Source: Richelia sinica FACHB-800 (GTDB taxonomy: Bacteria; Cyanobacteriota; Cyanobacteriia; Cyanobacteriales; Nostocaceae). Taken from it: a DNA stretch of 57,711 nucleotides. The notes below the pieces were generated by a model. That model saw nothing but the letters and a program-made list of their open reading frames with translations, ran no database searches and was not told where the DNA came from. Shown here piece by piece: positions 37,601 through 46,724 of this stretch (the stretch's first letter is position 1; every line of letters begins with the position of its first letter). The translations under genes were made by a program, and so were the position numbers. Location: contig NZ_JACJTT010000035.1 in assembly GCF_014698825.1 (NCBI RefSeq), positions 1 through 57,711 on the forward strand, written 5' to 3'.

Positions 37601-39659
37601 TTAATGTAATTACTAACTTAAACCTATCTGGTGCATATTCTACCGCACCAAATACCAACTCTAAAAACCGTCTTCTATCTTCATCAGATGCGAGAGTAAA
37701 TAACTCTTCAAATTGGTCAACTACCAAAACAACCATTGGTTCTGGTCGGTTGCGTATCCAATAAACGAAACCTTCCACACCTTGATAAAGCATTCCTTCT
37801 AAAACAAGATGATTTTTTTCATCTTTTTTATCTGTCAGTCTTTGGGATAAAGCTGTTAATGGATGTATACCAGGACGTAAAACTTTAATCCACCAAGACT
37901 CACTGCCTGGTAATTGTTTACCTTGCTTTAATTGGGCAATTAGCCCCGCTTGAACAACAGAAGATTTACCACTTCCAGATGCACCTACCACAGCTAAGAA
38001 TGATTTTTTCGCTAATTCATTAATTAACTGCTGAGTTAAAGATTCTCTTCCATAAAAATATTGATAATCTTCAGCTTGAAAAGCACGTAAACCTCGATAA
38101 GGACAAATTTTTAAATCTAATCCTGTTGTACCATGACGATTATGAGTATTAGCAGGAACAATTTCTATCACTCCTTGCGTACCAGATAACCAAATCTGTA
38201 AATCCACATTTCCTGCTAAAGAAACTTGTAATTGACTAATCCAACCAGCTATTGATAAACCAGTAGATTGGGAAGCAGAGTTTAAAGTTGAAATCAGTGC
38301 TTGGGTGAATAGTTCTGAGTTATGTTTAGGAGAATTGGCAGCGATAATGCATTGACTTTTTTCTGCTGCTAATTGTAAATCTTCTACCCATGCTTGTAGA
38401 GCAGCAGAATTTCCCAAACAATCTAAAATTATAATTTGTTGATTAGCTTGACAATGGCGTAACTGCTGACGTAGCCAAGCACGGCTTAAGCAAATATTTT
38501 CTAACAACACTAATACAGCTTCTCCATCTGCATTCTCTTCCAATTGTCCCCGGAGATATAACAATGTTGTGGTTTCTTGTGATGGAGTAGATACATGCAA
38601 ATACTCTTGAATGACTATGCGAATATCTTGACTAGTTATAGCTTCTCCACGAGGGAAATATTGTAAATCAAATCCACCAGTAGTAGCTAAAATTTTACTC
38701 AACTCCAGGGCAATTTGTGAATTGATCAATCCGTCAATTACCAATGCTACTCTTGCAGCATGTAAATCGGGAATAACTGGAATTTTTCCTAAAATTAGTT
38801 CTCCCACACCTTCAACAATGCGCTTCGGTGTTTGCAAAGGATATTCACTAAAAAGTTGTGTTTCTCCCTTACCACGCTTTTGCTGATTAATTAAGCGTAA
38901 TTGTTGATTAATTTTATCTATATATAATAGGGTTTGATGATAAACATAACGGTACAGTCCATCCGCCGAAATTACTCCTTGATTATCTGCTGCTTCCCCT
39001 TGCAAACCCCGAATGAGATAATAAGTAAAGACACCATGACCTAATTCGTTAAACTCCCATGATTGTTGATTGACATCACAAGATAGCAAAGCATAAAATC
39101 CTTTGGTTTTCGCAGCCTTTCTTTGCAATAATTCAACTAGCTGGGGCGTGGGATTTACTCCTCTCAGTGTCATTCCTCCACTGTGACAGGCATCTAGCCA
39201 AATTAATTGATGTTGTGCCTGACTATCACCAATGGTTTGTAATAATTCTTGAACTGATAAGCCAGTATTTTCTATATCATTTTTTTCTGTATCTGCTAAA
39301 CAAAGAAATGCTTGCTGTGTGGATGGATGAAGAATACCATGACCAGAAAAATAAACTAATATTGTGTCTAATGCTTGAGCAGATTTGGCTATTTCCTGTA
39401 AGCCAACACGCACATTATTTAATAAAGGGAGTTGAGAAGTAAAATCATGGTAAATTTTCACTTCAATTTGTGAATAATACTGATTAGTTGCAGTTTTTAA
39501 TGCTGCTGCTAGTCCTTGACAATCAACTGCGGAATACCGTAAAGATGGAAGCTGTGGATCTTGATATTGATTTACTCCTACCAATAATAGCCAAATTTTG
39601 GTAATGAGGGTTGTTTGATTGTTTGTTGATTGATTGGTGGCAACACCACGAGGACACAT
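34656..39659 (-). CDS. Caspase-like / nSTAND NTPase / WD40 protein
   Basis: The protein is 1667 residues. Residues 20-260 form a caspase-fold (C14) domain with His107 in FSGHG and Cys158 in DACHSG, so the protease dyad is intact. Residues about 520-960 form an nSTAND1-type P-loop NTPase: [19 protein letters not shown], Walker [10 protein letters not shown], Walker [14 protein letters not shown] membrane-like segment lies near 985-1005. From about 1075 to the end are 14 WD40 blades, one degenerate (the eighth), enough for two seven-blade propellers. Such proteins resemble sensors that oligomerise on a ligand and fire a protease; roles in regulated cell death or phage defence are inferred. The frame reaches a TTG at 39695. 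The ATG at 39659 ([10 protein letters not shown]) is preferred. Confidence 0.92.
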   Translation of the reverse strand: MCPRGVATNQSTNNQTTLITKIWLLLVGVNQYQDPQLPSLRYSAVDCQGLAAALKTATNQYYSQIEVKIYHDFTSQLPLLNNVRVGLQEIAKSAQALDTILVYFSGHGILHPSTQQAFLCLADTEKNDIENTGLSVQELLQTIGDSQAQHQLIWLDACHSGGMTLRGVNPTPQLVELLQRKAAKTKGFYALLSCDVNQQSWEFNELGHGVFTYYLIRGLQGEAADNQGVISADGLYRYVYHQTLLYIDKINQQLRLINQQKRGKGETQLFSEYPLQTPKRIVEGVGELILGKIPVIPDLHAARVALVIDGLINSQIALELSKILATTGGFDLQYFPRGEAITSQDIRIVIQEYLHVSTPSQETTTLLYLRGQLEENADGEAVLVLLENICLSRAWLRQQLRHCQANQQIIILDCLGNSAALQAWVEDLQLAAEKSQCIIAANSPKHNSELFTQALISTLNSASQSTGLSIAGWISQLQVSLAGNVDLQIWLSGTQGVIEIVPANTHNRHGTTGLDLKICPYRGLRAFQAEDYQYFYGRESLTQQLINELAKKSFLAVVGASGSGKSSVVQAGLIAQLKQGKQLPGSESWWIKVLRPGIHPLTALSQRLTDKKDEKNHLVLEGMLYQGVEGFVYWIRNRPEPMVVLVVDQFEELFTLASDEDRRRFLELVFGAVEYAPDRFKLVITLRADFISSSLEVLPLAQLLQKSSVLVPPHLNDDDYRRVIVNPAEQVGLKVEPGLVEVLLQELNHSAGDLPLLEFVLEQLWECREGGELTLKAYQQQVGGIKAALERKAQGVYDNLDNLAQDCTRWIFLSLTQLGEGTEDTRRRVLKSDLVVKKYPQELVERTLQALTTAKLVVVSLEGEVLGTGKGEEFTAITGSDLVTIEVAHEILIRHWSSLRWWLEENRIRLRSQRQIVQAATLWKNHGEQADFLLQGVRLAEAEEIYVKYTDELSSDVQDFIIACLEARQQQQLAQKKRLRQAQIAVVVISCLGIISSIFGGLAYWQKQAAQMREIAALNASSQAFLLSHQQLEAVIASIKAGREFKQVFAPAVDLKISTVATLQQALNESEEINRLSGHSQQINAVKFSPDGKMIASASDDQTVKLWTDQGKLVFTITGFSQRVKSIAFSPDGQLIAASVGNNIQLYHRNGKFIKTFTGHQDIVTEVNFSHDGKLLVSSSLDKSIKVWDINDSLVNSWNAANGWINTVSFSPDDQMIVTGGEDNLVKIWRKNGQLIKILPGHQGRITKVVFSNDGKLIATASADKTIKMWNQTGKLLHNLTGYTQQINSMSFSPDNQTLASASADNTIKLWDIDGKLLANITGHNQPIRDIAFSPDGKIIASASDDKTVRFWQVKNHQYISGDIYSIAVYGHTFAAAGWNGNIYINEKSKLTHFQAHQNIINAISFSHDGKILASGSADKTIKIWQKNKLIKNFTGHKDRVTSLSFSPDNQILASGSADKTIKLWRLADGKLLKTFTGHSDEITSINFSPDGQTIASGSFDQTVKIWRRDGTLVKNFTENGLAIASVIFSPNGQVIAASSWDNTIKLWNPTTGKLIHSLTGHTDGVTSLSFTSDSQILASGSADQTIKLWTVSTGELLKTLSGYPHPITSLSFTTDGQTLVVGGKEAGVMVWNFDLDSLLSQGCTIIASYLQNNPTLTSSDRSLCQN

Positions 39660-39775
39660 GAGTTTAATTACAAATTTAATAATAGAAAAAAGCAAGAGTA
39701 TCGATTATAGCTATTTTTAGGTTAATTAAATAATTAATATTGCATACAGAGGCGCTTTAGAGACGAAAAAAACAG

Positions 39776-39862
39776 GACTTACCCATAGGCTAAGAAAAAT
39801 ATGGGTTTGAGATTTCTTCCCTGCGGTCGCAATGATGAAAATAAGTTAATCTTGTGTAAGTC
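39776..39862 (+). repeat. Dispersed MITE-like repeat, copy B
   Basis: The ends GACTTAC (39776-39782) and GTAAGTC (39856-39862) are inverted repeats. The inside shares AATATGGGTT, GAGATT and CTGCGGTCGCAATGA with the copy at 25510-25588. At about 87 bases with no coding capacity, it fits a small non-autonomous repeat. Confidence 0.7.
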
Positions 39863-39883
39863 ATAAAAAATTTGTAAATATTC

Positions 39884-39913
39884 ATAGAGACGTTAAATGT
39901 AACGTCTTTACAT
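39884..39913 (+). repeat. Degenerate member of the TGTAGAGACGTT palindrome family
   Basis: The left part ATAGAGACGTT and right part AACGTCTTTACAT form an imperfect inverted repeat of the same design as the palindrome inside metH. It lies in the 516-base gap upstream of the caspase-like gene. Confidence 0.6.
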
Positions 39914-40049
39914 CGTTGGTATGATTTAATTATGACGCAAATGGGAAGCATTAATTAAGCTATAAATTTCAGTAAAAAAATCGGTTGTTATTTGATTAAA
40001 AATTGGCATTAGACATCTCCAGAAATTAAACATATATTGTCTATGTTCC

Positions 40050-40080
40050 TGTAGAGAAGTTCCGGGGGAGCTTCTCTACA
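40050..40080 (+). repeat. Palindrome-family relative, possible hairpin
   Basis: TGTAGAGAAG (40050-40059) and CTTCTCTACA (40071-40080) are perfect 10-base arms around an 11-base centre containing GGGGG. The ends match the TGTAGAGA...TCTCTACA family. It sits about 95 bases downstream of the minus-strand secreted-protein gene and could also act in its 3' end formation. The remainder of 39660-40175 shows no gene. Confidence 0.6.
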
Positions 40081-40175
40081 CTTTTTAGAAGATGCCTATA
40101 ATCGATAATAATTGAATCACCTAAACCTGTGACATAATGCAATCTTGATGTTTGTAATTTCGCATTTGTTTCTAT

Positions 40176-40652
40176 TTAGCGATTTGGTCTAATGGGAAAA
40201 GAGCGAATATCAACTGGAAATTTGATTTTGGTTGATTTTTGAAAATAGTCACGGGAGTAATAGTTTTGCCGTCCACTATTATCTAAAAACTGGGTAAAGC
40301 TTTGCAACATCACTTGTTGACCTCCTAAATTTATGGTTAAGATATTATTAGAAAAACCTTGGTTATAATTGGCTGTTCCGTAGGTATGATCATTATCTTG
40401 GACATTAAGTCCATAGGTGACTAATGATGTGCTTCCCCAGTCACAGTCCGTGGGATGACATTTGCCAAAAACTTGAATATTTAATGTATTTCCTCCCCCA
40501 GACGTAATAACTAAACGAGTAATTCCGCGAGTATTAGTATCTTTGTTCACCCATGTCCCCACAAAATCACTGGGTGCAGCTACAGCAGGACTAACTAAAG
40601 CGGTAGCTAAGGCTAAACTAGAAGCGGCAAGGGTCAATGAACGTTTTAACAT
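40176..40652 (-). CDS. Small secreted hypothetical protein
   Basis: This 158-residue protein has a clear signal peptide (MLKRSLTLAASSLALATALV, cleavage after AVAA). The mature part begins APSDFVGTWVNKDTNTRGIT, a GTW-type opening common to small beta-barrel or lipocalin-like exported proteins. It contains two nearby Cys (CHPTDC) that could form a disulfide. I do not recognise a named family. It is divergent from the sigma-factor gene with an 83-base gap, so the two share a control region. Confidence 0.7.
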   Translation of the reverse strand: MLKRSLTLAASSLALATALVSPAVAAPSDFVGTWVNKDTNTRGITRLVITSGGGNTLNIQVFGKCHPTDCDWGSTSLVTYGLNVQDNDHTYGTANYNQGFSNNILTINLGGQQVMLQSFTQFLDNSGRQNYYSRDYFQKSTKIKFPVDIRSFPIRPNR

Positions 40653-40735
40653 TTTACTTATCCTTGTAGTAAAGTTTGTGAAAGCGTTGTTTGTTTACGC
40701 CTTCACTATTTCTATAGGTAGGCTGATCATTTTTT

Positions 40736-41899
40736 ATGCAACCTCGACAAAACATCATTGAAAGTTTTTCAACATTTGTGCAGTTTGCGGGCGATCGCTT
40801 TGGTCATTGGGCGGTAGAATCAAAGTTGCGTCGGAGTATGCAAAATTGTCTCCACCGCACACCACAGGAAACTTCAGAGTATTTTTGGTCGCTTTATTGG
40901 TATAAGTTTTGGCAAGTCCCGGAAACTCAATCTCTAGCTAGGGAACATCTCAGTGCTTATTTACAGGAAGCTTGTTATTGGGTAGCACAAAAAACCGTCA
41001 CTAGTTTTGCCAGTACCCAGTACCAATTATCAGATTGTTTTCAAATTGCTATTGCTCAAGTTGAGAAAATTCTTAAAGGGTTTAACGCGAATCACAACTT
41101 TACCCTGAAAAACTACGCTAGCACGGTTTTTGGTAATGCTATTCGGGAAACCTTACGCCAACGCCATGAGGTTGATATCTGCACAGATTGGGGATTGTTA
41201 AGAAAAACTACGAAAAAGCGATTATCAGAAGCATTAGACGCTGCTGGTTTATCTGCAAAAGAAATCAATGCCTACCTATTAGCTTGGGACTGTTTGAAAA
41301 TTCATTATGTTCCCACACCCACAGGTACTTCTCGCCAACTTCCGCCCCCAGATGCTATAACTTGGCAAGCGATCGCACAATCCTATTATTCCCAAAGTCA
41401 GGAACAAATCAACCCCCAAACTTTGGAAAAATGGTTGTTAAATGCGGCAAAAGCTATTCGTAAGTATCTTTATCCCAACCTAGACTCTCTGAACACGCCC
41501 AAAGGTGGGGATGATTCCCTAGAATGGTTAGATAATCTGCCAGGTTTACAACAAGAATCTTTAGTTAACGAAATTATTGCCCAAGAAGAACAGCAAGCGC
41601 GAAATCATCAACAAACAGAAGTCAAGCAGGTTTTAATTACAGCCATATCCCGACTAGAACAACAATTACAACAGATTTTACAACTGTATTACGGTCAGGC
41701 ACTCACTCAAGACAAAATAGCTAAAAAATTAGAAATACAACAATACACCGTTTCCCGTCGGCTAAAAAAAGCCCAAGAAACCCTATTAAAGTCCCTCGCT
41801 ACCTGGAGTCGCGATAATTTGCATATTACCCTCACACCAGACCTACTCAAAAGTATGAGTGTGGTTGTTGAAGAATGGCTACAAACATATTATTCCTGA
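40736..41899 (+). CDS. Sigma-70-like RNA polymerase sigma factor
   Basis: The clear part of this 387-residue protein is a C-terminal region 4: residues about 297-352 with ISRLEQQLQQILQLYYG, then LTQDKIAKKLEIQQYTVSRR, a helix-turn-helix for -35 recognition. The N-terminal 290 residues are helical and only weakly like regions 2 and 3, so this is a divergent group 3/ECF-like factor of a cyanobacterial type. It stands just before a DUF1822 gene, a pairing I recall from other cyanobacteria. No anti-sigma factor gene is adjacent. Confidence 0.75.
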   Translation: MQPRQNIIESFSTFVQFAGDRFGHWAVESKLRRSMQNCLHRTPQETSEYFWSLYWYKFWQVPETQSLAREHLSAYLQEACYWVAQKTVTSFASTQYQLSDCFQIAIAQVEKILKGFNANHNFTLKNYASTVFGNAIRETLRQRHEVDICTDWGLLRKTTKKRLSEALDAAGLSAKEINAYLLAWDCLKIHYVPTPTGTSRQLPPPDAITWQAIAQSYYSQSQEQINPQTLEKWLLNAAKAIRKYLYPNLDSLNTPKGGDDSLEWLDNLPGLQQESLVNEIIAQEEQQARNHQQTEVKQVLITAISRLEQQLQQILQLYYGQALTQDKIAKKLEIQQYTVSRRLKKAQETLLKSLATWSRDNLHITLTPDLLKSMSVVVEEWLQTYYS

Positions 41900-41909
41900 A
41901 CTTCTGTAC

Positions 41910-41963
41910 GGGCGGGTTTACCAAAATTCTCGTTCATAGTTGATGATATCTGTAAACCCGCCC
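41910..41963 (+). repeat. Inverted repeat between the sigma-factor and DUF1822 genes
   Basis: GGGCGGGTTTAC (41910-41921) and GTAAACCCGCCC (41952-41963) are perfect 12-base arms with a 30-base interior. Elements with this GGCGGGTTTAC end are scattered in Nostocales genomes. It occupies most of the 101-base gap between two genes on the same strand. It may form a hairpin that attenuates or stabilises the transcript. Confidence 0.75.
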
Positions 41964-42000
41964 CTACTGACTTCTGAACTCCTTCCCTCCCCCAAAACAT

Positions 42001-43146
42001 ATGCTTACCTTTACCAACCCCACAGACCTAATTTTAGAAATACCCAAAACCACCCCACAACAGGTGAGTCTCCAGGGTCAAACTTTTTCTAACTCCTATT
42101 CACAGTACCAAGGTTATATTAATGAACTTTGCTTGAGTGCTGTCTTGCAATGGTTACAAGAGGATGTAACACCACAAGCAAAGGTTTGGCCAACTATCAC
42201 TGTTTTATCCAGTTTTTGGGAACTGGTCACTGGAACTGCTTTAACTGTTGATACAACTCGACTGATTTTAATTCCTAACGACAATATAGATTTAAGTGAA
42301 TTTCGTGTTCCCCAAGAATGGGTGGATATTCCTGGTTGGGTGGGAGACTATTATTTAGCTGTCCAGGTGGAACCGGAAGATGGTTATGTGAAAATTTGGG
42401 GTTATTGCACTCATGCCGCATTGAAAGAAAATGGTACTTATGATGCAAGCGATCGCACTTATTCCTTAGATGCTAGTGATATGATTGCGGATATTAATGT
42501 CCTCACCCTAACTTTAGAACTTTGTCCCACCGCAACTACCCGCGCAGTTATTTCACCTCTACCATCCTTACCCCAAACACAAGCAGAAAACTTAATTACT
42601 CGGTTAGCTAACCCAGAAATCATTACACCTCGTCTAGCTATCCCTTTTACATTATGGGCAGGATTAATAGCTCATGGGGGGTGGCGACAAAAATTATCTC
42701 AACAACGCTTAGGACTACCAGAACAATGGTCAGTTTTACAATGGTTGCAAAGGGGAGTTTCTCAAGTTGCAGAAACTGCGGGTTGGGGAAAGTTAAACTT
42801 AGAATTTGGTGCTGCTGGTGCCAGAAGCGTCATCGAAAATCAACCACAGCAAAGTATATCTCGCCAACTAGCGATCGCTGGCCAATTATATGAATTATCC
42901 ATCATCCCGCAAAGGGAAACCTGGCGGTTTGAATTGCGACATCTCACTGTTGGTGTAAATATCCCCGGTGGCTTTAAACTGCGACTCCTCACCGAAGATT
43001 TACAACCCTTCCCCAATAATGAAGCTGTAGCCACAACTGCGGTAGAATCATTATTTATTGAGGTGGCTTTAGATGCCGGAGAAGGTATTGTCTGGGAAAT
43101 TGAACCTTTACCCGATAACTACGACCAAGAAATCCTCAGATTTTAA
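42001..43146 (+). CDS. DUF1822 family protein
   Basis: This 381-residue protein is of the cyanobacterial DUF1822 family, function unknown. Typical parts are INELCLSAVLQWLQED near 39-54, LVTGTALTVDTTRLILIP, and a central stretch with VPQEWVDIPGWVGDYYLAVQV (about 100-122). The C-terminal half (GVNIPGGFKLRLLTEDLQPF) is beta-rich. No signal peptide or membrane span is visible. It lies 101 bases after the sigma-factor gene. A link between DUF1822 proteins and sigma factors or CHASE2 proteins is inferred from gene order only. Confidence 0.85.
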   Translation: MLTFTNPTDLILEIPKTTPQQVSLQGQTFSNSYSQYQGYINELCLSAVLQWLQEDVTPQAKVWPTITVLSSFWELVTGTALTVDTTRLILIPNDNIDLSEFRVPQEWVDIPGWVGDYYLAVQVEPEDGYVKIWGYCTHAALKENGTYDASDRTYSLDASDMIADINVLTLTLELCPTATTRAVISPLPSLPQTQAENLITRLANPEIITPRLAIPFTLWAGLIAHGGWRQKLSQQRLGLPEQWSVLQWLQRGVSQVAETAGWGKLNLEFGAAGARSVIENQPQQSISRQLAIAGQLYELSIIPQRETWRFELRHLTVGVNIPGGFKLRLLTEDLQPFPNNEAVATTAVESLFIEVALDAGEGIVWEIEPLPDNYDQEILRF

Positions 43147-43291
43147 TTTCAATTGCAAAATAGGTAAATACTATTATCCTGCCAGTCAGGGATAATTATT
43201 GCCATAACTTGGTGTTGTAACTCATCTAGCTCTCGTTATAATTACCATGTTATGAATTTTCACATTTAGAACAATTAATTTTGAATAGCTT

Positions 43292-44386
43292 ATGATAGGT
43301 GTTGCAGTTGTCGGTACTGGATTTGGTCAAAAGGTTCATATTCCTGCATTTCAGGCACATCACAACACCGAAATAGCCGCAGTCTACCATCGAGACATCA
43401 ACAAAGCCAAAGCGATCGCTACCACCCATCATATCCCCTACGCTAGCGATAATCTAGAGGAAATTCTCGCTTTACCCACAGTCCAAGCAGTTAGCATTTC
43501 TACACCGCCATTTTTACATTACGAAATGGCAAAGGCTGTTTTACAAGCTAAAAAACATCTCTTACTAGAAAAACCCACAACTTTAAACGCCATTGAAGCC
43601 AAAGAACTATATCAATTAGCGCAACAACAAAATGTCATTGCTACCTTAGATTTTGAGTTTAGATTTGTACCTGGATGGCAATACTTTTCTCAACTTTTAT
43701 CATCAGGTTATGTCGGTAAATTCCGTCTCATTAAAATTGACTGGTTAGGTTCATCCCGTGCAGATACATCTCGTCCTTGGAATTGGTATTCTAATCAAGC
43801 GCAAGGTGGTGGTGCCTTAGGTTCTCTCGGTTCCCATGCCTTTGATTATATTTATTGGTTATTTGGGCCAGTTCGCAAATTAAACGCTTATTTAAGTACA
43901 GCTATTCCCGCAAGAATTGACCCCACTAGCGGAGAATTAAAATCAGTAAATACGGATGATACCTGCTTATTATCTCTAGAATTAGCTGATGGTACACCTT
44001 GCCAAATTTCCATTAGTGCCGTAGTTCATGCACCTCGACCCCATTGGCTAGAAGTGTATGGAGATCAAGGCACATTAGTATTAGGAAGTGAACATCAAAA
44101 AGATTATATTCACGGTTTCCGTGTTTGGGGTTCCCAAAGTGGTCAGCCTTTAACAGAACTAGAAATCCCCAAACAATTATTATTTCCCCAACATTACGAT
44201 GATGGTCGCATTTGTGCTTTTATTCGTGTGGTCAATCAATGGGTAGAAGCAATAGAAAATAATCAACAAACCACCCCATCTTTGCGAGAAGGAGTTTACT
44301 CACAATTATTAATGGATTTATCTCATCAATCCCATGAATCAGGAAGATGGGTAGATGTACCAAATTTAGACGCTTTTTTAGCTTAA
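43292..44386 (+). CDS. Gfo/Idh/MocA family oxidoreductase
   Basis: This 364-residue NAD(P)-dependent dehydrogenase has an N-terminal Rossmann fold with VAVVGTGFGQKVHIPAF and the family motif EKPTT near 96. The C-terminal alpha/beta domain includes GGGALGSLGSHAFDYIYW with the conserved His used in catalysis. These enzymes act on sugars, inositols or related compounds; the substrate is not predictable. Its stop overlaps the end of the convergent hydrolase gene by four bases. Confidence 0.9.
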   Translation: MIGVAVVGTGFGQKVHIPAFQAHHNTEIAAVYHRDINKAKAIATTHHIPYASDNLEEILALPTVQAVSISTPPFLHYEMAKAVLQAKKHLLLEKPTTLNAIEAKELYQLAQQQNVIATLDFEFRFVPGWQYFSQLLSSGYVGKFRLIKIDWLGSSRADTSRPWNWYSNQAQGGGALGSLGSHAFDYIYWLFGPVRKLNAYLSTAIPARIDPTSGELKSVNTDDTCLLSLELADGTPCQISISAVVHAPRPHWLEVYGDQGTLVLGSEHQKDYIHGFRVWGSQSGQPLTELEIPKQLLFPQHYDDGRICAFIRVVNQWVEAIENNQQTTPSLREGVYSQLLMDLSHQSHESGRWVDVPNLDAFLA

Positions 44387-45204
44387 GGAACAGAGAGTAA
44401 AGCTGTAAATTCTTGTAGTTTCTTAGCGTATTTTTCCCCTGCTACCAGCATGACATCATTATGTGTGGCATTTTCCACCCAAAAATACAATTTTGGAGAA
44501 GCCGCAGCAGCATATAACTTCTGTCCATGTGCGAAAGGAATTACTTCGTCTTTTGTCCCATGTACTACTAATACTGGAGATTTAACCTTACTAATTTTAT
44601 CCAGGTTATTAAACTTATCAAAGGGTAAAATTGGCACAGGTAATACCACCCTAAAAGCTGAAGTAAAAGCACTCTCAACAATTAAACCACCTACTGGCTT
44701 TTTCACAGCTAAATCTACTGCGGAACCACCACCTACAGAACGTCCAAAAACTATTATTTGCTCTGGTGCAATCTTTAAATTATTTGTTAAATAATTATAG
44801 ACAGTTTCAATATCTTGATAAGCGTGCTTTTCTGTGGGTGAACCTCCGCTAGTACCATAACCACGATAATCATAACTAAATACACTAAAACCCCAACTGT
44901 GTAGTTTTGCTAATACAGGCTGAATATCACCTAAATCTTCCGCATTACCATGGGCATAAAGAATCGTATATTTGGCTTTGGGGTTAGGTAAATAAATAGC
45001 AGAAATCTTTTGATTATCTGTAGTTTTTAATTTAAAAATATTCTGATTATCTTGATAACTAGATGGTTGGGGCAAAAAAATCATGCTATCTGCGCGAAAA
45101 TAAACATAAATAGCAAAAAATAGGTAGATAAAAATTAGAGATTTTATCATTCTTTTCCAACTTAAATCACCAATGATGAGTTTTTGCAGATTTATTTTAT
45201 TCAT
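44383..45204 (-). CDS. Alpha/beta hydrolase, membrane-anchored
   Basis: This 273-residue protein has an N-terminal hydrophobic anchor (about 22-34) and an alpha/beta-hydrolase domain. The triad is apparent: Ser156 in GRSVGGG, Asp219 in GTKDEVIP, His248 in ATHND. The HGNAED loop near 85-90 forms the oxyanion hole. It is similar to the ABHD13/Bem46-like group of membrane-associated hydrolases with unknown substrates. Confidence 0.88.
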   Translation of the reverse strand: MNKINLQKLIIGDLSWKRMIKSLIFIYLFFAIYVYFRADSMIFLPQPSSYQDNQNIFKLKTTDNQKISAIYLPNPKAKYTILYAHGNAEDLGDIQPVLAKLHSWGFSVFSYDYRGYGTSGGSPTEKHAYQDIETVYNYLTNNLKIAPEQIIVFGRSVGGGSAVDLAVKKPVGGLIVESAFTSAFRVVLPVPILPFDKFNNLDKISKVKSPVLVVHGTKDEVIPFAHGQKLYAAAASPKLYFWVENATHNDVMLVAGEKYAKKLQEFTALLSVP

Positions 45205-45459
45205 ATTTGATTACTTAATGTAGTATTGTTTTGATACAAATAAATATTGGATTATTAATTTTATTAATCACAAAGCCGAATAAATACATAATTACAGGTA
45301 AAAAATGATATTTTAACATTATCGATTCGCTTTAACCAAGACAAAAAACAAGTATTTTATAATACTAATAAGTATTAATTCCTTCACAAAACGCAATGTT
45401 TCGGTAGAATTAGGGGAAGTAACTGTTTCACATAATTTACAAAACTTCACAGCCAACCG

Positions 45460-46533
45460 ATGCAACTGCAACTGAGAGGATCTAAATCTCCCTTAGCGTC
45501 TTTACTACTAATTGCTCCTTTTTTCCTCTGGGGTACGGCAATGGTGGCGATGAAAGGCGTGATTCCCCATACCACACCCCTATTCATGGCGGGGTTTAGA
45601 TTACTACCGGCTGGGGTGCTAATTCTACTGACTGGAGGATTTATGGCCAGACCCCAACCCCAGGGATGGAAAGCTTGGTCATGGATCATTTTATTTGCCT
45701 TAATCGATGGTTCTCTGTTCCAAGGTTTTTTAGCAGAAGGTTTGGTGAGAACCAGTGCGGGTTTAGGTTCAGTGATGATTGATTCCCAACCTTTAGCTGT
45801 AGCATTGCTGTCTCTGTGGTTATTTCAAGAGCATATAGGCTTTTGGGGATGGTTGGGTTTAGGCTTGGGTGTTGCGGGTATTAGTTTAATTGGCTTGCCT
45901 GATGAGTTAATTATTCATTTGTTGGACTCAGGGGTAAATATCCCTGCATTCAACTGGGAAAACTTGTTGGCTAGCGGTGAATGGTTGATGTTGCTAGCAG
46001 CTTTATCCATGGCTGTGGGAACTGTGCTGATTCGTTTTGTCTGTAAGTATGCTGACCCAGTGACAGCGACAGGATGGCATATGATTTTAGGTGGTTTGCC
46101 TTTGTGGGGTATTTCTTCGGCGTGGGAAAGCCAACAGTGGCAAAATTTGGCATTAACTGAGTGGCTATCTTTAAGTTATGCCACAGTTTTTGGGAGTGCG
46201 ATCGCTTACGGGTTCTTTTTCTATTTTGCCTCCAGTGGTAATCTCACTAGCCTCAGTTCCCTCACCTTCCTCACACCAGTCTTTGCTTTGCTTTTTGGTC
46301 ATCTCATTCTGTCTGAAGTCCTTTCTCCTATTCAATGGGGAGGCGTTCTCTTGACTTTAGTCAGTATTTATTTAATCAATCAACGGGAAAAACTGGGAGG
46401 AAACAAGAATATGACTTCTGTTCCAGAAATAACTCCATCAATTTCTCAAAGTATTTTAGAAGCATCTGGAACTAAAAAAGTTAATTCTATCTCTGTAGCC
46501 GTCAGAGAATCTGAACCAGAGGTACTACCTTAA
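45460..46533 (+). CDS. EamA/DMT-family transporter
   Basis: This 357-residue inner-membrane protein has ten hydrophobic segments in two EamA halves. It opens with LIAPFFLWGTAMVAMKGVI and has the typical GFRLLPAGVLIL and the second-half block GSAIAYGFFFYFASSGNL, ending LSPIQWGGVLLTLVSIYLIN. The last 45 residues are a soluble tail. It probably exports a metabolite; the substrate is unknown. Confidence 0.88.
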   Translation: MQLQLRGSKSPLASLLLIAPFFLWGTAMVAMKGVIPHTTPLFMAGFRLLPAGVLILLTGGFMARPQPQGWKAWSWIILFALIDGSLFQGFLAEGLVRTSAGLGSVMIDSQPLAVALLSLWLFQEHIGFWGWLGLGLGVAGISLIGLPDELIIHLLDSGVNIPAFNWENLLASGEWLMLLAALSMAVGTVLIRFVCKYADPVTATGWHMILGGLPLWGISSAWESQQWQNLALTEWLSLSYATVFGSAIAYGFFFYFASSGNLTSLSSLTFLTPVFALLFGHLILSEVLSPIQWGGVLLTLVSIYLINQREKLGGNKNMTSVPEITPSISQSILEASGTKKVNSISVAVRESEPEVLP

Positions 46534-46724
46534 AATTTAGAAATCAATTTTCATATCTGGATAATTCACACATCATTAGACATCGTGATAAAGTCCTTCT
46601 TTGTGTTCTCTTCTGTAGTGACTATGCGTGAAAAAAATATTTATCCCAGATGCCTAATTTAATATCAAAAAACATAATCACAGGCAATTTTATATAGTGC
46701 TAGCTGAAAAATATGAAATAGATA

